A stretch of 64,000 bases of DNA from Diphasiastrum complanatum (GCA_029204225.1 CM055100.1:66245656-66309655), one strand, 5' to 3'; counted from the first letter of the stretch, positions 11,461 through 24,396 are shown. The notes: generated by a model not told the origin, from the letters alone. Translations and numbers: made by a program.

Positions 11461-12540
11461 TGAAGAGAAATCCACTTGAGAGGCGGTTAAAGCGGCTCTC
11501 ATCACGTGCTTTAAACCAATGAAGCTCCTAGAAGACTCGTTTCTCCTGCTGAGCAAAGTCAAGATGGGAAAAAGAGACAGGGTCAGAGACTATATTGAAC
11601 GGGTCAAACATCTACGATTCGAGTGCAGTGCAGCCCTAACTCCCGATCATGCGGTGATCATGTGGTTCCTAGCAGGACTACTACGGAGCATCAGAAGAGA
11701 ACTGAAACGACGGGAGTAGATGCCACCAGGAAAGAGGATGAGAGATCAGACAACGAATATCCATTCACCCATACTCCTACTCCCTCGATAGCATCATCAT
11801 CATCAAATGCTTCTGCTCTATCCACAGAACTGCTGTTGGATCAAATGACAAAATTACACAAACAACAAATAGAGCAGTTTACGACACAGTTTGATCAGAA
11901 ACTAAAAGCCTTACAAGGAGCTGTAGCAGCAATGCCACATCTACCGGAACCAAACTAGCTTCAGTATCCACGACGCGAGAATGTATGGTGTTTAGTATGC
12001 ACACAAAACCATACAACAAATGAGTGTCCAGTCCTAAAGCAAAATCTGAGACTGACACATAGATTTTGCCATCTGTGTAATGCAACATTGCATGATACAA
12101 CATTTTGCCCATTGAACCCCCAGATTGTTCAACAGAAGAGGAGCCCTTATCAGACTTCTTCAAGGGGCACCAAATGCGACACCAAGGTACGACGCACCAA
12201 ATCAGCAACAACGTATGGACTTACCTGCACCACCGGGTCCAGCCAATCAACAAATGGCTCACGTGAACTTGACAGCAACAGAACTAGAGATGCCAGTACC
12301 ACCTCAATCTAAGCAGCACCAATGGTATGGACCGGATGAATCATTTATGGATCCTACCATAAATGAATATATCGTGGCCTATGCAGCTCAAACTCAGCGT
12401 CAAGACGAGAGAAATTACGGCTATTACGGATGTGGTAAAAGGACACATAATTGCATAATGTCCTTACAAAGGACAATATACATTTTTCTGCCGAGAATGA
12501 GGTTATGGACACTACTACAAGAATTGTCCATTGAGACCTA
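11461..12540 (+). pseudogene. Gypsy element B gag with zinc knuckles
   Basis: Continues gag: AVKAALIT, FKPMKLLEDSFLLLSK, VRDYIERVKHLRFEC (11,519-11,719), then in a shifted frame a Ser/Gln-rich linker and two CCHC knuckles. The first is CLVCTQNHTTNEC (CX2CX3HX4C, near 11,985). The second is CHLCNATLHDTTFC (CX2CX4HX4C, near 12,068). A third, damaged one is YGCGKRTHNC near 12,425. The same pair of knuckle spacings occurs in element W (50.9-51.1 kb), placing both in one lineage. Several frameshifts make it non-functional. Confidence 0.8.
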
Positions 12541-13082
12541 GAACCAGTGCACCATAAACTTCATTGCAATACAACAACAGTTCCAGTGGGGATGCCGATG
12601 GAAGGGCAACAATTCCATGCCCCTGTGTTACCCGTTACACGAACACAGAAGAGGAAGGAAGTGGCTCCCTCACCGCCACCATCGGTCACTAATGACCAAC
12701 CCTCGAATTAAGCGCCATATCTGAATGTGAGGGAAGAAAGAAGACAGTACCAGAAAATACGACACTAGGTACAAAGAGCACAAGAAAGAGCAAGAAAAGG
12801 ACAAACCTACAGAACCTCCAACTAATGACGAATGGGAACCACAAACGGACTCACCATTGCACATTGATCAGAACGAGTAGTTGCATCATCATGAGCCATC
12901 TTTTCACATGGTGGAGCCTGAGGAATCATGCACTGAAAGGCTCACAATCTTACTGGTGAGCCGTGTTAGTTTATCTCTTGGAGAATTAATGCAGATTGCA
13001 CCACAAGCTAAAAGCCTTTTGGCTGAATGGGCCAAAGCGAACGCAGAGCCAGTAGCGCCTGAGCTTATACATTGTATGGGCT
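12541..13082 (+). mobile_element. Gypsy element B gag-protease linker (decayed)
   Basis: Polar, charged linker sequence with stops, between the zinc-knuckle region and the protease. 12,881-13,082 keeps an open frame (SLGELMQIAPQAKSLLAEWA...). No host gene seen. Confidence 0.5.
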
Positions 13083-13820
13083 ATGAAGAGACTAGTAACG
13101 TCCTCCACATCGGGGCAGCATGGAAAAGTGAGGAACACATCATTCACCCTACCAATCAAACACAAGAGATTCGAGGACGAGGTAGCAGAAGTACATGGAG
13201 GATCAGGTGTCAATTTGATCTCCACTACTTTATATGAAAAGTGGAATTTACAGGGGTTGAAGCCAGCAAGATTTGTCATCAAGCTAGCGGATCAATCTTG
13301 TGTAAAACCAAAGGGTGTGGTTGCCGATATCCCTGTAAAAATAGCAGGCATGCAGTTTGTGATCACCTTTGCAGTAATGGATATACTTGAATCTCCAACT
13401 ACATACCGTGTTTTACTGGGAAGACTATGGTTGAGAACTGTGCAAGTAGTACACAACTGGGGTATGGGAAAACTCACATTTGAAAATAGAGAGCAGGCTA
13501 TAAAGGTTGATCCAACCACATGGGCGGTGAAATCTATTGCACCTAAGGCTGATGACGAATCATCCACGACAGATCACACGATTGCTCACCCAAGGCAAGC
13601 CAAGGGTGGTCATTATGATTCAAAGACGGATGTTGTGAGATGGACGTATGCATTAGCAACGATTGACTGCCAAGTATGTCAATACGAATTTGATCTTGAA
13701 CCCATCACATCTTCACCCAACTGTTACACCATGGACACACCAATCACATTTGGGGTGAATATGATAAACGTAGCATGGCTGTCAACAGAACCTATTGAGA
13801 ACCCAGTGGATGATGTCTAG
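13083..13820 (+). pseudogene. Gypsy element B retropepsin and linker
   Basis: A 245-codon open stretch with the aspartic protease fold signature: VHGGSGVNLISTTLYEKW, then LADQSCVKPKGVVADIPVKI, MDILESPTTYRVLLGRLWLR and VVHNWG. The flap and C-terminal GRLWL elements are present. The catalytic Asp of the usual DGG/DSG/DTG triad is His here (HGG), while element W keeps DGG. The protease would therefore be inactive. The following linker (DYECQYEFDLEPI-type, with WLSTEPIENPVDD) has a counterpart in W at 49.7-49.9 kb. Confidence 0.82.
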
Positions 13821-14169
13821 TTCCTTGGCAACATGCTTTGACTTACAATAAGGAGACTGAGCTGACTGATGAGCAGGTCCTACATCACATGGATCCAGAT
13901 CGTTACGGAATTAAGAAAGTACCAATTCAACCGCCACAAAAATCTGCTATGGTAAAAGTCTCAAGGATAGATCCACCAAGGGCACCTGCAAACAACAAGA
14001 ATCAGTTGAAGCAATGCTATAACCAGGTGATCTGATGGAGTGATCTACCCGAAGAGGCTATAACTACAGTGGATGTTGATTTACACAACCACGAGGCAAA
14101 TATCACACCAGTTCCGATGGAAGACAACAAGAACGAATCCACCATTATTACAAAAAAAGACAAAATAAG
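13821..14169 (+). mobile_element. Gypsy element B protease-RT linker
   Basis: Broken continuation of pol with one short open piece (13,838-14,035). No other feature. Confidence 0.5.
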
Positions 14170-15873
14170 GTGTTGGACTCCTTGAAGTCAATCAAGATGA
14201 ACTCGGATACAGCGTCATCCTCTACTCAGATGTCGGAGAACCAAAAGATGACTAGTCGGGCTAAGATCAATATGCTGAAAGAGGAATGTCGACGAGCACC
14301 AGTTCACGAGATGCCTGAAACCTTCAAGAATTATACCTTGGAGGACGTGGTAATTATGATGCTGCAAGCCCAACGAGAACCTGATCAAAGTCAAGCACCA
14401 GCGGAACAAGTCTTCGAGGGACCTGCGCGAACACAGCCAATGGACCTTGCGGAGCCAGGTGAAAAAGAAAAAATAGTGCATGTGGGAGAGTAGTTAACGC
14501 CCACACAATTCAAAAGGCTACGATCGTTGTTGGTGGAAAACAAGAACTGTTTTTCCTGGAGTTACAGTGATATGAAGGGCATTCCACCAACAGTAGTCCA
14601 ACACACCATACCCTTGGTGGATGAAGCAGTCCCCAAGGTGAGTCAATACTACCGCTACAACCCGAACTACACAGAACTGATCAAGCAAGAATTGCAGAAG
14701 CTGTTAGATGCAGATTTCATTTATGAAATCAAACACATGAAATGAGTATCACCGATAGTTATAGTACCCAAGAAGAATGGCAAAATGCAAATCTGTGTGA
14801 ATCTGAAGGCGCTAAATGCAGTCACCAAAAAGGATCATTTTCCTTTACCCTTTAGGAAAAGTGTCCTTGATAGAGTAGCTAGTGCCAAAGCCTATAGTTT
14901 TTAAGACGGCTTCAGCGGTTACAACCAAGTGAAGATAGCATCCCAAGACCAGCATAAGACAACATTCACCATAGAATGGGGCTATGCCTATAAGGTGATG
15001 CATTCGGACTTTGCAATGTCCCAAGCACTTTCTAGCGAGTCATGCAGGTGGCATTCAAAGAGTATTTGCAGAATTTTCTGAAAATTTTCTTGGACGATCT
15101 GTGCGTGCATGGACCAGACTCGGAACACTTATCCCATTTGGAAAAGGTGCTACAAAAATGTCGCAATTTTTAGATCTCCTTGAGTCCAGAAAATTGTCAA
15201 TTTTGGATTACACATGGCTTGATTCTCGGCCATATAGTATCTAGACACGGGATCGCCACTGACCTATCATTGTTGATCTACCACCACCAAGAATGATTCG
15301 TGAAGTCTACATCTTTATGGGTCATGCTAACTATTATTGGATCTTCATTTTGGATTTTGTAGAGTTAGCGTGACCAATTTACAAACTCACAACGGATCCA
15401 CATTGGAACGAGGAAGCCCTAAAGGCTTTCCAAAAGCTTAAAGATGCATTGGTTTCAGCACCAATCTTACATCCACCCAATTGGTCCATTGACTCTCATG
15501 TGCATATGGACGCATCGAAGTATGCAATTGGAGCAGTCTTAACCTAGCCAAGAGAACACAAAAAGGATTTTCGATCCGATTTGCAAGCCGACAACTCAAT
15601 GATACAGAATTGAATTATTCAACCATAGAACAGGAAGCACTGGAAATGATCTATGTGGTTAAGAAGTTTCGGCACTACCTGATGGCCACACACTTTGCTT
15701 TTTATACAGACCATCAACCTTTGCTCTATCTCATTAACAAAACTTGCAACACAGGAAGAATCACTAGATGGCTAATTCTGTTGTTGGAGTTTGATTTTTG
15801 GATAGTAGTCCGCAAGGGAAAACAACACTACATGGCAGATCATGTGTCACGAATCAAGGGAAAGGAGGATGAT
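14170..15873 (+). pseudogene. Gypsy element B reverse transcriptase-RNase H
   Basis: Decayed pol. Upstream acidic segment (14,170-14,493); RT entry VVQHTIPLVDEAVPKV and LLDADFIYEI; an in-frame TGA at 14,743; then SPIVIVPKKNGKMQICV; DGFSGYNQVKIASQDQHKT, in which one Leu codon is TAA; and a FLDD catalytic box near 15,090. RNase H reads LNYSTIEQEALEMIYVVKKF, FYTDHQPLLYLINKTC and KQHYMADHVSRI (15,610-15,870), with CAG to TAG at 15,545. The element then jumps directly into LTR sequence at 15,874. The whole integrase has been deleted. Confidence 0.88.
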
Positions 15874-16195
15874 ATGAATCTTGTGATTTTATTGTACTTT
15901 TTATGGACCCTTGGATCAAGTTGGGTCCAAGCTGAATGGTTAGGATCTATGTGAATATTAGCCAATAGGATTTTAGGGCAAGGGCCTTCCCCATTTATAA
16001 AAAGACACCATTTTGGGCAAGGGCCTTCCCCATTTGTACCCTAATTTCATGCTTAATGAGAAGGAGGAAACTCTACCAATTTTTGGAGAGAAGCATCCTC
16101 ATTTGCTATTCACTACTTGCTAATGCTCTTGTTTGTGTTTTCTATTGCTTCTATATTTATGCTTATTGGTTGCCATAGTTAATGTTTTTCCATTA
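15874..16195 (+). repeat. Gypsy family LTR fragment
   Basis: Homologous to the middle and 3' part of the LTRs at 8,181 and 10,455 (AATCTTGTGATTTTATTGTA, TGGACCCTTGGATCAAGTTG, and so on). Both ends are truncated. An internal repeat of GGGCAAGGGCCTTCCCCATT (about 15,978 and 16,016) is unique to this copy. Confidence 0.85.
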
Positions 16196-16980
16196 ACTGT
16201 TGTATTCTGGTGTGTATGCAGGAGTGAACTGGTGTTCGATCCCCTGTACTTCGTAGAATCTTGAGAATTCTGTGCTTTTGTATTCACCTCCATTGTCAGA
16301 TCTAAGGATTTGTATCTTTTTCGAGGTGTGTCGCTCTACGAATGCCACAAACTTCTTGAAAGAATCAAATACATCGAATTTCTTCTTCAAGTAGTAGATC
16401 GTGGTCACTCGGCTGTAATCATCTATGAACATTAGAAAATATCTCGAACCTGAGAGCGAATCTGTTTTCATCGGTCCACACACATCAGAGTGGATGAGCT
16501 CAAGAGCTTCTTTGGCTCTTCTTCCCTCGTGAGTGAATGGATTCCGATGTTATTTGCCTTTCTGACAAGCTTCGCAAAACTCAGTCTCTGGCCTTGAAAT
16601 CTTGAAACCTGTGACAATGTCCTTTCTGCTCATGTCATACAGGCTCTGCATGTTCAGATGATACATTCTTCTATGCTAGAGCTGATCTTCGTTTTCTGAA
16701 GCATTTAATATGCTTTCAGAGTTGCTGATTATTTTGGCCTGGTAGAGATTTCTTCCTCTGCATCTGACCGTCAACAACTTGTTTATCGTCTCCTCAATCA
16801 TACGGCAAGTGTTGCCATCGAACAAAACTCGAATGACTAGATTTGCCATCTTGGAGACAGATAGCAGATCCTTTCTGAGTGAGGGCACATAGAGTGCTCC
16901 TGGCAGCTCTGCTTGGCCTGACAGTGTTCATAGCTGTCGAGAGCTGATGCCTTTGACATCGTATCTGCTTCCATCACCGG
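16193..16980 (-). pseudogene. Copia protease-end, GAG-pre-integrase, integrase fragment
   Basis: Read on the minus strand from 16,980. GDGSRYDVKGISS and an in-frame TGA; VPSLRKDLLSVSKMANLVIR (the segment after the protease); NMQSLYDMSRKDIVTGF and CEACQKGK (HHCC zinc domain before integrase); LELIHSDVCGPM; and the integrase core FIDDYSRVTTIYYLKKK with RSDNGGEYKS. It ends at TPAYTPEYNS before the catalytic Glu, where it abuts the plus-strand LTR fragment. The sequence differs clearly from the Copia elements at 52-62 kb, so it is a separate lineage. Confidence 0.85.
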
Positions 16981-18829
16981 CCTATCGTTTTCGAGTTCAC
17001 AAAAGTTGTTCACAGCTCCAAAATTGTAACAGGATATTTTCTATCCACCTTCAAACCTAGATCCAAGCTCAATCAAACATCAAAGAAATGAAGAGGATTA
17101 TCTTGTTGTCACGCGAAGATTCGTTCCCATGAGAGCGATAGCATAGGTCATAATCAAGCAAATGCTTATGATCCTCATCTAGCACTAACCATCAACACTA
17201 CAAACCATTAACAATAGTAATTAACACTACATTCATTAACACTACTCAAGCAATGATAGATCTTACTCTTCTCTCTCTCTTTCTCTCTCAAAAAAGTATA
17301 ATAAAGATAAACTCCAACACGCATCAAATCCAACAATTAGCAAATTCAAAGAAAGCATGAGAGATGGAGAAGGAAAGAAGAAGAGCAAGGACATTCCATA
17401 TCCATTACATAAGAGGCTCAACCTGCTTGTATTGAAATGAAGTGAATATGTACAAAATAACTCGAAACCACCACTATATGTAGTGGATTTTAGGGCTTTG
17501 GCCTCAAATCCTATTGGCCAATCTCCACCTCCCTTATTATTTGAAATTCAAATTTTGGGAGGAGCCCTTTTTATTCACTAACTTGACTATTAGGCCTTAC
17601 AACATTGAAAGTCCCGCAAAAAGGCCTAAAGTCCTTTTATTAACTTCTAACTAATCAAACAACTATGTGATCATCGGGTTGGACTCCCTCTCACTTATTA
17701 GCTAGAGTTAGGGTTGCCTTGAGATTTGCAAACCCTCCAAGAAAAAGTCTTCTTGTTATCAAAAGCATTGTGCAAGAGAGGTATGGTAGCAATGTGAAAC
17801 ATATACTAATCTGCTAGGCAAGAGAAATTGTCTGGAAAACAAGTCATCTATCTCATCAATGCGTAAAAGTGCAAAATGTCCATAAAGGGACAGAGATGAT
17901 GTCAAACAAAAGGAGAGGCAAATTTGGAGCAAATGGGAGGTAAACTAGTTCTTGGGGCTGCAGGTGGATAGGGATAAGTGAAGAAATTGAAAAGTTAACT
18001 GAGGGGAGCTCAATATTTGAGACTTCACATGCTTACAATTGGGAGGGTATTTCTACATGAGCTAAGACTTTGCAATGATGCAACCAAATAAATGTCTTGG
18101 TAGCTAGTTGTGCAAGGGCACCACTTAAAATTGATGTTGAAGCAGTAGGCCATGTGCTCCACCTATATACCCTCTTCTTGCAACTGAGTAAATTGGCAAA
18201 GGGGTGGCGTTTTCACTTACAAAAACATTTCGGAGGTATTAGAATTGCTTATTTCTCAAAAACACTAAAATTGGATAGTTTTTTACTTGCTTTCAGAAAA
18301 TCGAAGATTTTTTATGGTTATGTAGGTAGAAATCGGTTAGTAAAAAACTAATTTGGCTACCAACCAAAATTCTACAACAGAAAATTGACTACCAAAAAAG
18401 TAGAAAATCACACCAAAAATTGTGATAGCATGCATAGTAGGGTTGTTGTCCAGTAGAATCATGTTCGATTTCAACCAAACAAAAAGCAAACCCTTGCATA
18501 GACTTCCAATTGAAATTTAGATGTGGCTCTACTTATATGTTCCCGACCCTGGGGACACATTCCTCTTGACATTCACGACACATACAAATACGTTTCTCCT
18601 CAAGTTCCGAGCCCCATAAAAATGTGTGATTTTCTTCTAACATGCATGTAACGGACATTCATGCCCATGGCATAGTTTGTTGTGATAGGCCTCTCGAGGG
18701 GTGAGGGGTGGGGTGAAGGGGCCTTCTAGACCTAGTGTTTATTGTCGTCTTTACATGAGAATTTCATGGAGAGTGATTCCCAATGGTATGATGGCCTTAC
18801 CCTAAGCCATCATACTAGGGGTTGGCTGG

Positions 18830-18831
<2 letters not shown>
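16981..18831. other. No gene seen
   Basis: AT-rich DNA with a short CT stretch at about 17,268-17,288. The open stretch at 18,097-18,351 has no recognisable features. Retroelement LTR sequence is possible but I cannot delimit one. Confidence 0.5.

Positions 18832-18868
<37 letters not shown>
18832..18868. repeat. (GA)n microsatellite
   Basis: About 18 GA units. Confidence 0.97.
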
Positions 18869-18869
<1 letters not shown>

Positions 18870-20525
18870 TGGACAAGAAGCAAGGGAGGTATCTGGAGTG
18901 GGCGCAGCTGAGAATGGAAGGTCGGCCATTGATGGCGGGCCTCACCCTTGGCCCCTCTTCGCTGCTTTGGGTGGCATGCAGAACGTCCTCCAACTTGGTG
19001 CAAGTTTTTGAAGATGGGCTGCTGCAGGTAAGCACCTGATCAAACTGCATGTGTTCTCATTTTTGCTGGCAAATACTACAGGTCCTCTCTGGTCAATGTG
19101 GGCTTATGCAGCTACCTTAGTAGTGAAGCTTCCTTGTGTCGTTTTGCTTCTGATGGATTAAATTTAGTGTTCACTATTTCACACTTTAGCCATATCTAGC
19201 ACATTGCAAAATGCTTCTTACCCACATTGGGTACTCTTACCCTTCATCGATGGACATAGAACTTCAACTTAATCTCAGGAAATTTGTATGGGTTTTTTTT
19301 AAAATATTGCTGGGTTTGCTGAATTTGATAGCAATGCACTTAGCATCCACTATTTAAACTTGTTTTGTTAGTTCGTAACTACTAAGACATTCGTCACTTT
19401 TTAGAACTTGCACCTAGAAGTCTGCACACAAGGAGCTTACGACATCATTAACTAGCAAGAAACAAAAATCGATGATATGGTCTTATTCAACAGCAATGTG
19501 GACACTCTTGTCTATTTCATCTCTTTGTCTCGTGTAGTTTGTTCTTACGGTATGATGTATACCATTTGATATGTTCTGTTTTGTGATATATTCTAACACC
19601 ATGACATTGCGCAAGACATCTAATTGTTTGATGGTGCCATGTTGCAGCATTATTATTGGTACATAAGTACAGTCAACCCAAGACCTCTAGGCTAGAATTG
19701 GGTGATTCAATCACTAGAATCTAGGTTTGTTGTAAAATCGGTGGTCCTGAACACAAAATCCTTCAAGGTACTTGGGGTGCTCAACTCTTACAAGATCAAG
19801 TTACCAGGATACGGATTGACTTAGATGATGGATATTAGTTGAATAGGATTGTTGATCTCACTCAGTTCACTCTTGATCAAGGTATTAGTGCTTCAGATGG
19901 CTCCAGAAAGTCTGAAATAGCCAGCCACCTGACCTTCCTCTTTCTAGCTAAACCTATAAGGCTGGTGAAAGACGGCTGGTGAAAGACGGGTTGACTACCA
20001 AGCAGTACCCTTATTCAATGGTCTATTTCCTTCGCAGGTGGTTATTCGTGAGGTAATGCAGAAGTGATAACATGTATAAATTCATCAAAAGTCTTCTGTT
20101 GCTCATGGCCTCTTAGATCAGAATTAAAGTTTTCAAAGAACACTACATATCTATTATCCATAACAGATTTGCAATGGATACTTTTAAACAAGATAGAACA
20201 TCTCATATTCAAAACTCAAAATGCGCTCCTTTGATTCAATAGAAGAAAAACTTCAATAAGCAGACACATCAATCTCTCTTCAAAAGAAACTAAGCTATTA
20301 TATTTAGTTTTTTTTACAGCTGATTTTATAATCAATCTTCAAATTGTCCAATTTTTTATAAAAAAGCTCATACCCTAGAATAGTATCAATCCGATAATTA
20401 TAGCATGGAAATTATCCAATTCTCTATGGTCTTGTAGTTCCAAGTTTAAGTTTACTATCTACTATCTTTGTTGGGAAATCTCCTGGCCGATAAGGGTGCA
20501 GTGGGTATCTTGACACGAATTGTTT
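18869..20525. other. No gene seen
   Basis: AT-rich intergenic sequence. One tiny tandem duplication, GGCTGGTGAAAGACGG, at about 19,960-19,990. Confidence 0.5.
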
Positions 20526-20529
20526 TGTC

Positions 20530-20541
20530 CTCTGATACCCG
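20530..20541 (-). other. Possible Copia primer-binding site, minus strand
   Basis: CCTCTGATACCC is 10 of 12 identical to the complement of the tRNA-iMet primer site TGGTATCAGAGC. TTGTTGAGATTTTC follows, which could be an LTR edge. No matching LTR copy or gag was found, so this is a weak call. Confidence 0.25.
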
Positions 20542-21839
20542 TTGTTGAGATTTTCACAGAAACAAACCCAGATGGAATTCGATTTTGTCCTCGGGTCTAC
20601 TGCCCTTTGTGACAGGATCTACAATCCTCCAAAGTGAGGACAAACACTGTTGACCTACGTAGAATTTACTTATGCATTCGACAAGGTAAAACCAGCGTGC
20701 GGAATAAGATTGAAAACCAGCTGATTACAAACATACAAACATCAGACAATTAAGTGTTCGATCATGTCCAAGACAAGAAACTCTTCTGCATAAAACATCT
20801 ATTGCATTATCAAAGAATTCCTTAAGCGCGAAAATTACGAAGTGATAACGGCAGCTTGTGACAGACCACACAGCGAATCAAAACTTGTCGCGCTTACTAG
20901 CGGACTTCTGGAACCTTAGCTTGCTGGCTACACAGTGCTAGGCTTACATTGGTATATTGCCAATCTACTACAACTGCATAATTAATAATCAAGATCTACA
21001 TGTATGTAGAGAGGAGGACACGATTAGCAAATCAGGAGATTACAAGAAGGGCTGATTAGGCACGTCCTAACGGTATCCTATCAGTCTCCGGAGGATGACG
21101 TCCTCTGGTACTTCCTCGATCTCATCTGTCCTTTCACGCGTGGAGATCCGCCGTCGCTTGGGTCTTCGTGTCTTCTTGTGCCTTTGGCTTTGACATTAGG
21201 TCGCCTTGGGTCCACAAACCTTTTATCGTCGTGTTCGTGTGACCTTCAATCAATGAACGTTTGACCGTCGTCTTCATGCCAAATGCACCATACACTTATC
21301 GGGTCACTTGCTAATGTGGGAGCTTTTGCACCAAATGAGAAAATTGTGAGTTGAGGCTTAATCCAATAACACATTCATGTCATTTCTTTAAAAAAAAGCT
21401 CTAAAGTGAAACAGATCATTAGGTCCAAAGGAAATAGTGCTGCGACAACAAACACATAGGTAAAGAAAATTCCACCAAAGAAAATTTCCCCACCAAGTAT
21501 TTGAACCATCTTCACGTGTGATGAAATTTTTTTTTTCTTTTCGGATGCTACCTCCTCAGATGTTGTTGTTGTTGGTGCTTCTTCTTTGAGGCTACCAAGT
21601 AGAATCATCGACCTTGGTAATCCGGATTGTATGCTTGAGTGATCGCAATGCATTACAATGACACTCATTTTGATAGTTTGCAGGTCAAACAAAAGAATTT
21701 GATTATGAAATCGATAACCTAACCCTAAGGGTGTGGCTCATGCTCGTAGTTGCATAGGTGAAGTGAATCTACTTTCCTTCACCCAAATCTCTACAAACTT
21801 TCCGAAATTCAGCAATCATTTATGGTTGGCAGTGTTTGA
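20542..21839. other. No gene seen; possible LTR material
   Basis: If the weak primer site is real, part of this is a minus-strand LTR. The minus-strand open stretch at 21,375-21,692 has no support as a gene. Confidence 0.35.
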
Positions 21840-22435
21840 GAAATTGGAGCCCTCACTTAGTTCAATTCTTTCGATCATCTAGAATCTGATGGTTAGACAA
21901 AAAGAACTAATCAGACTATGGAGGATATGCTTTGCGCATTTATTTCTAATAAGTAGCCTCAATGAGAAAAGTACCTTTCCTTGATTGAGTTTGCTTCAAC
22001 AGTAATAACCATTCAACCATAAGTTCCAGTTCTATGCTTCTGTATGGCTTTTAGCCTACATCCCCAATCTCAGTTGAGACTAAAGGGATCAAACTCCAGA
22101 AGGTGGTTGATTTTTTTGCATGATATGTGGGAAATGTTATAGTTGGTATGTGAAAATGTTGAGAGTGCTCAATATTGGGCAAGACATTATGTGAATTTGA
22201 AGAGATTTCCTAGAGAGTATCGAGTAAGTGATTGGGTGTATCTAAGGACACGTAAGCACTTGAAATTAATGCCTATAGGCAAACATTACAAGCTAATTAT
22301 AAGGTGTTGTGGCCCTTACAAGGTATCGAGGAGAGTTGGATATTTAGCTTATCAATTAGAACGCATTGAAGGAATCAAAGGACATCCTGTGGTGAGTGAT
22401 ACTTTTGCTTTTGGTAATGAATTAGGTTTTTGTTG
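21840..22435 (+). pseudogene. Ty3/Gypsy integrase C-terminal relic
   Basis: HLESDG, stop (21,894), TKRTNQTMEDML is the catalytic-Glu helix region of Gypsy integrase with one Glu read as Lys. EKYLSLIEFA and VPVLCFCMAF follow. The open part at 22,143-22,436 encodes the post-core domain: PREYRVSDWVYLRTRK, CGPYKVSRRVGYLAYQLE, IKGHPVVSD. Two stops lie in the upstream part. No LTR nearby. Confidence 0.8.
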
Positions 22436-22789
22436 AAGATATACATTCATATGTACATCACCTTCATCAACCTTGGTATGATAATGAATGTAAATAGCTC
22501 CATGTACAAATTATTCATGTACAATCTTCATTCTCTCATCATTTTTGTAACCTCAGACATTTATAGCGTTACACTTGCCATTACAAAAAGCGTTCTTATG
22601 ATACTTCTGAAGGGAAGAGACTTGTGGATCTTCTCTATAGTTCTTCTTTTGGTACTTTTTGGTGTGAGTTTATCCCCCTAGCCCCACCTCCATTGTCTAT
22701 GAACTTAGTATGCCACATCACTCTACACCTTTCCCATCGAGCCTATTGTGATATCTTCTCGTCCCTCCACCTTGTCCTTTCTCACCTTA
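22436..22789. other. No gene seen
   Basis: Spacer between the Gypsy relic and the LINE. The LINE may begin here, but I cannot recognise endonuclease sequence. Confidence 0.4.
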
Positions 22790-24396
22790 GATATGGTTTT
22801 CATGGCCACTAAGAAGTTGAAATCCTGCCAAGCACGGGATATCGATGACTTAGAGGTTGAGCTCCTGATTTGTGCCGTTAATGTACTAGAACCTATTCTG
22901 GCCTCACTCCTTAATCATGTTGTGTCTGGTTTTCCGCTATCAGGGTGTACCAATATCATCCATCCCATCCACAAAAGTGGTGACCCCATGAAAACTGATA
23001 GTTATTGTACCATTATGATTGGGCACATTGCAACTAAGCTTTATTGCACTATTCTTCAACCAATGGTTAGTAGTGAGGCAGAGACACGAAGATTACATGC
23101 CTTGGGTCAGGCCGGTTTCAGGGCACAACATTCCACCATTGATGACATTCTGAGCCATCATTGAGGAGGCTAGATCTAGAGAGAGTTAATTGTTGCCTTG
23201 TGATTTTTGGGAAGGCTTTTGACTCAGTTCCGAGACACATGCTCATACAAAGATTGAGGGATCTTGGCTTCTTTACTGATACCATATTGGTTGTCATGGC
23301 ATTGTATGAATAGGTTTGGAGATGCTTCATATCTAAGGAGGCTCTCTCTGAGAGAGTTAGGAGTATGATTGAGGTGAAGCAAGGTTGTTCGCTCTCCCCC
23401 ACACTTCTTGGTTTGTATATTGATGAGCTTGAGAAAGCCATAAACCGGGATGGTCTTGGTGATATACTCATTTCCATTCTACTTTATGGTGACAATGTGG
23501 AATTGATTTGTCCCTCTGGTGAGCGGTTGCAACGACATTTAGATTGCAAGTTTTTGAATACAGGTGTTGTCCTCTTATACTTTTTTGGCGACATCCTTCA
23601 CTTGTCCAGTTTTTAGTATGAGACAAGCCGCCATGGCTAGACTAGGAAAGGGTCATGCTTCTTTGGTTGGTCTTGAGTTGTTTTGCTTCAAGAAACACAT
23701 CCATGATGCTCCAAGTAAGTGTAGATTGTTTGACACCATTGTTTCATCCACAACTATGTATGCAGCGGAGGCCTGGTGCACATGGATTCCCGAGTCAGAG
23801 CGAACTAGTATTTCTCCTCTACAGGTCACTATGCTTGCATGTATGATTTGGGCATTGCTATCGCTCCTATTTTCTAGAGCTGGATATTGCCGGGGTCCTC
23901 GTTTTACCTCATTACCTGGATAGTGGAATCTCACATTGCCTTCGTTTTACATTGGGACAATTCGAAGTTTTCTCACACCAGTTATAAGTGGAGACTAGGC
24001 TCTTTCGGGGCATTCCTCACATGGCTAGGCCTTGTCATATATGCACATTGGGGGAGGTGGAGCATTTCCTTTTCAGATGCCCTGTTTATTACGAGATCAA
24101 GGGACACTACCGTTCTCTTTTCTGTGATTCTCCAGTCACACCACATTCTCTTATTTCATACATAGACCCATCCTTGGTGTGTGGCCGATGCGTGAGATGT
24201 TCCTTAGAGCAAAAATTGAGACTGAGACATTGTCAGAGGATGAGTCAGATATTCCTTCTTGAGACCTTCACTGAGATCGATGACAGTGTGTATTGCTTTG
24301 AGACCGAGAGACCTAGGGCTCATGCGAGAAGGCCCATTGTTTCCTCTTCAGCACCGGCATCGTCATCTATCCTTGCTTTCTTCACCAAGGGTAGAT
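22790..24396 (+). pseudogene. Non-LTR (LINE) reverse transcriptase and zinc-finger tail
   Basis: Broken ORF2-like sequence. Conserved pieces are GCTNIIHPIHKSGDP (RT block 1-2), LGQAGFRAQHSTIDDI, KAFDSVPRHMLIQRL (catalytic Asp), MIEVKQGCSLSPTLLGLYID, and the catalytic box read as LLYGDN where LINEs have YADD. Downstream come LFDTIVSSTTMYAAEAWCTW and a C-terminal zinc-finger-like CHICTLGEVEHFLFRCPVYY (about 24,037-24,096). At least three frame changes and stops. The 5' endonuclease is not visible, which fits the usual 5' truncation. Confidence 0.82.

Noticed and set aside
21375-21692. 105-codon minus-strand frame with a hydrophobic tail
   Set aside because: No recognisable family, a Lys run from a poly-T tract, and no splice or promoter context.
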